A stretch of 64,000 bases of DNA from Novosphingobium clariflavum. GTDB lineage: Bacteria > Pseudomonadota > Alphaproteobacteria > Sphingomonadales > Sphingomonadaceae. Position 1 is the first letter of the stretch. Each line of letters starts with the position of its first letter. The position numbers and the translations under genes were made by a program. Location: NCBI RefSeq assembly GCF_026420865.1, contig NZ_JAPCWC010000003.1:310001-374000 (forward strand), in the 5' to 3' direction. Shown here piece by piece: positions 63,844-64,000 of this stretch. The notes below the pieces were generated by a model, which was not told the origin of the DNA, did not search any database, and saw only the letters and a program-made list of their open reading frames with translations.

Positions 63844-64000
63844 ATGCGGTTTGATCTCCCCACTTTGTACTTCCTGGCTATCGGCACGCTCGTGCTCAGT
63901 TCGCTCATGACGTTCTGGGAGCGATACGCGCGTCCGCTTCGCCGGCACGAACTGGGGATGCTCGCGGGCGCATACGCGACGCTCGCAGCCGGTTGCGGGT
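63844..64000 (+). CDS. Membrane protein, probable diguanylate cyclase (5' part only)
   Basis: An open frame starts at the ATG at 63844 and runs off the right edge, so about 52 residues are visible. They contain a short leader (MRFDLPTLYFLAIGTLVLSS), a charged segment (ERYARPLRRHELG) and the start of a second hydrophobic helix. This beginning resembles the N-terminus of sphingomonad/rhizobial membrane diguanylate cyclases with a MASE-like sensor. The catalytic GGDEF domain is beyond the window, so the call rests on N-terminal resemblance only. Confidence 0.5.
   Translation, partial: MRFDLPTLYFLAIGTLVLSSLMTFWERYARPLRRHELGMLAGAYATLAAGCG

Overview
The window looks like a chromosomal segment of a high-GC alphaproteobacterium of the order Sphingomonadales, most likely Novosphingobium or a close relative. 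The evidence is three large TonB-dependent receptors, the short alphaproteobacterial SRP RNA placed directly before dnaX and a YbaB gene, a DUF6456-like protein, a gene-transfer-agent type 3-TM holin, a WalW-like deacetylase and several GGDEF signalling proteins. Genus placement is inference. No phage, transposon, CRISPR array or large island is visible, so this is mostly core genome with a few accessory pieces.

Layout. 1-7.4 kb: a truncated membrane signalling gene, then the amino-sugar genes glmS and glmU with an AIM24-family gene, a secreted TPR protein, gph and an atypical OmpR-type regulator. 7.6-16.3 kb: TonB receptor 1 with a PEP-mutase/isocitrate-lyase-like enzyme, a two-lobed M16 peptidase, purC, a GNAT enzyme and a low-molecular-weight phosphatase. 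16.5-19.7 kb: a tightly overlapping three-gene Tad-type pseudopilin cluster led by a VWA protein. 19.8-22.5 kb: a small DUF2946-like protein and a methionine-rich TonB receptor 2 (possibly copper). 22.6-25.9 kb: rpoD, then a 47-residue small gene coupled to a tandem cold-shock protein with a DRFGGG repeat tail. 26.4-29.5 kb: TonB receptor 3 with an AT-rich control region. 30.2-35.9 kb: three tRNAs (Ile-CAT, two Pro), a WalW-like deacetylase, a degenerate histidine kinase, an Lrp/AsnC regulator, aroQ, a GGGAGT microsatellite and a holin. 36.2-39.3 kb: the yajC-secD-secF export operon. 39.3-45.5 kb: a DUF885 enzyme, a DUF6456-like protein, an HTH regulator, a GT4 glycosyltransferase and an ABC-F ATPase. 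45.7-50.3 kb: a PepSY protein with an OmpR/histidine-kinase pair, a small acidic protein, chorismate mutase and a polyprenyl synthase. 50.6-57.5 kb: a periplasmic Ntn amidase, a TonB-like energy transducer, a GGDEF-EAL protein, hrpB and a complex I accessory subunit. 57.5-64 kb: a run of hairpins, ffs, dnaX, a YbaB protein, a GtrA-like protein, lon and the start of another probable GGDEF gene.

Functional themes are envelope building (GlmS/GlmU, SecDF, the deacetylase, GT4), outer-membrane uptake (three receptors and one TonB-like transducer), signalling (two OmpR-type regulators, two kinases, one clear and two truncated c-di-GMP proteins) and information processing (rpoD, dnaX, lon, ffs, tRNAs, cold-shock protein). 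Many transcription units end in clear hairpin terminators, which helps define operons. The least explained items are the 47-residue gene before the cold-shock gene, an orphan plus-strand terminator between the kinase and Lrp genes, the hexanucleotide microsatellite near aroQ, and the isolated gene-transfer-agent style holin.
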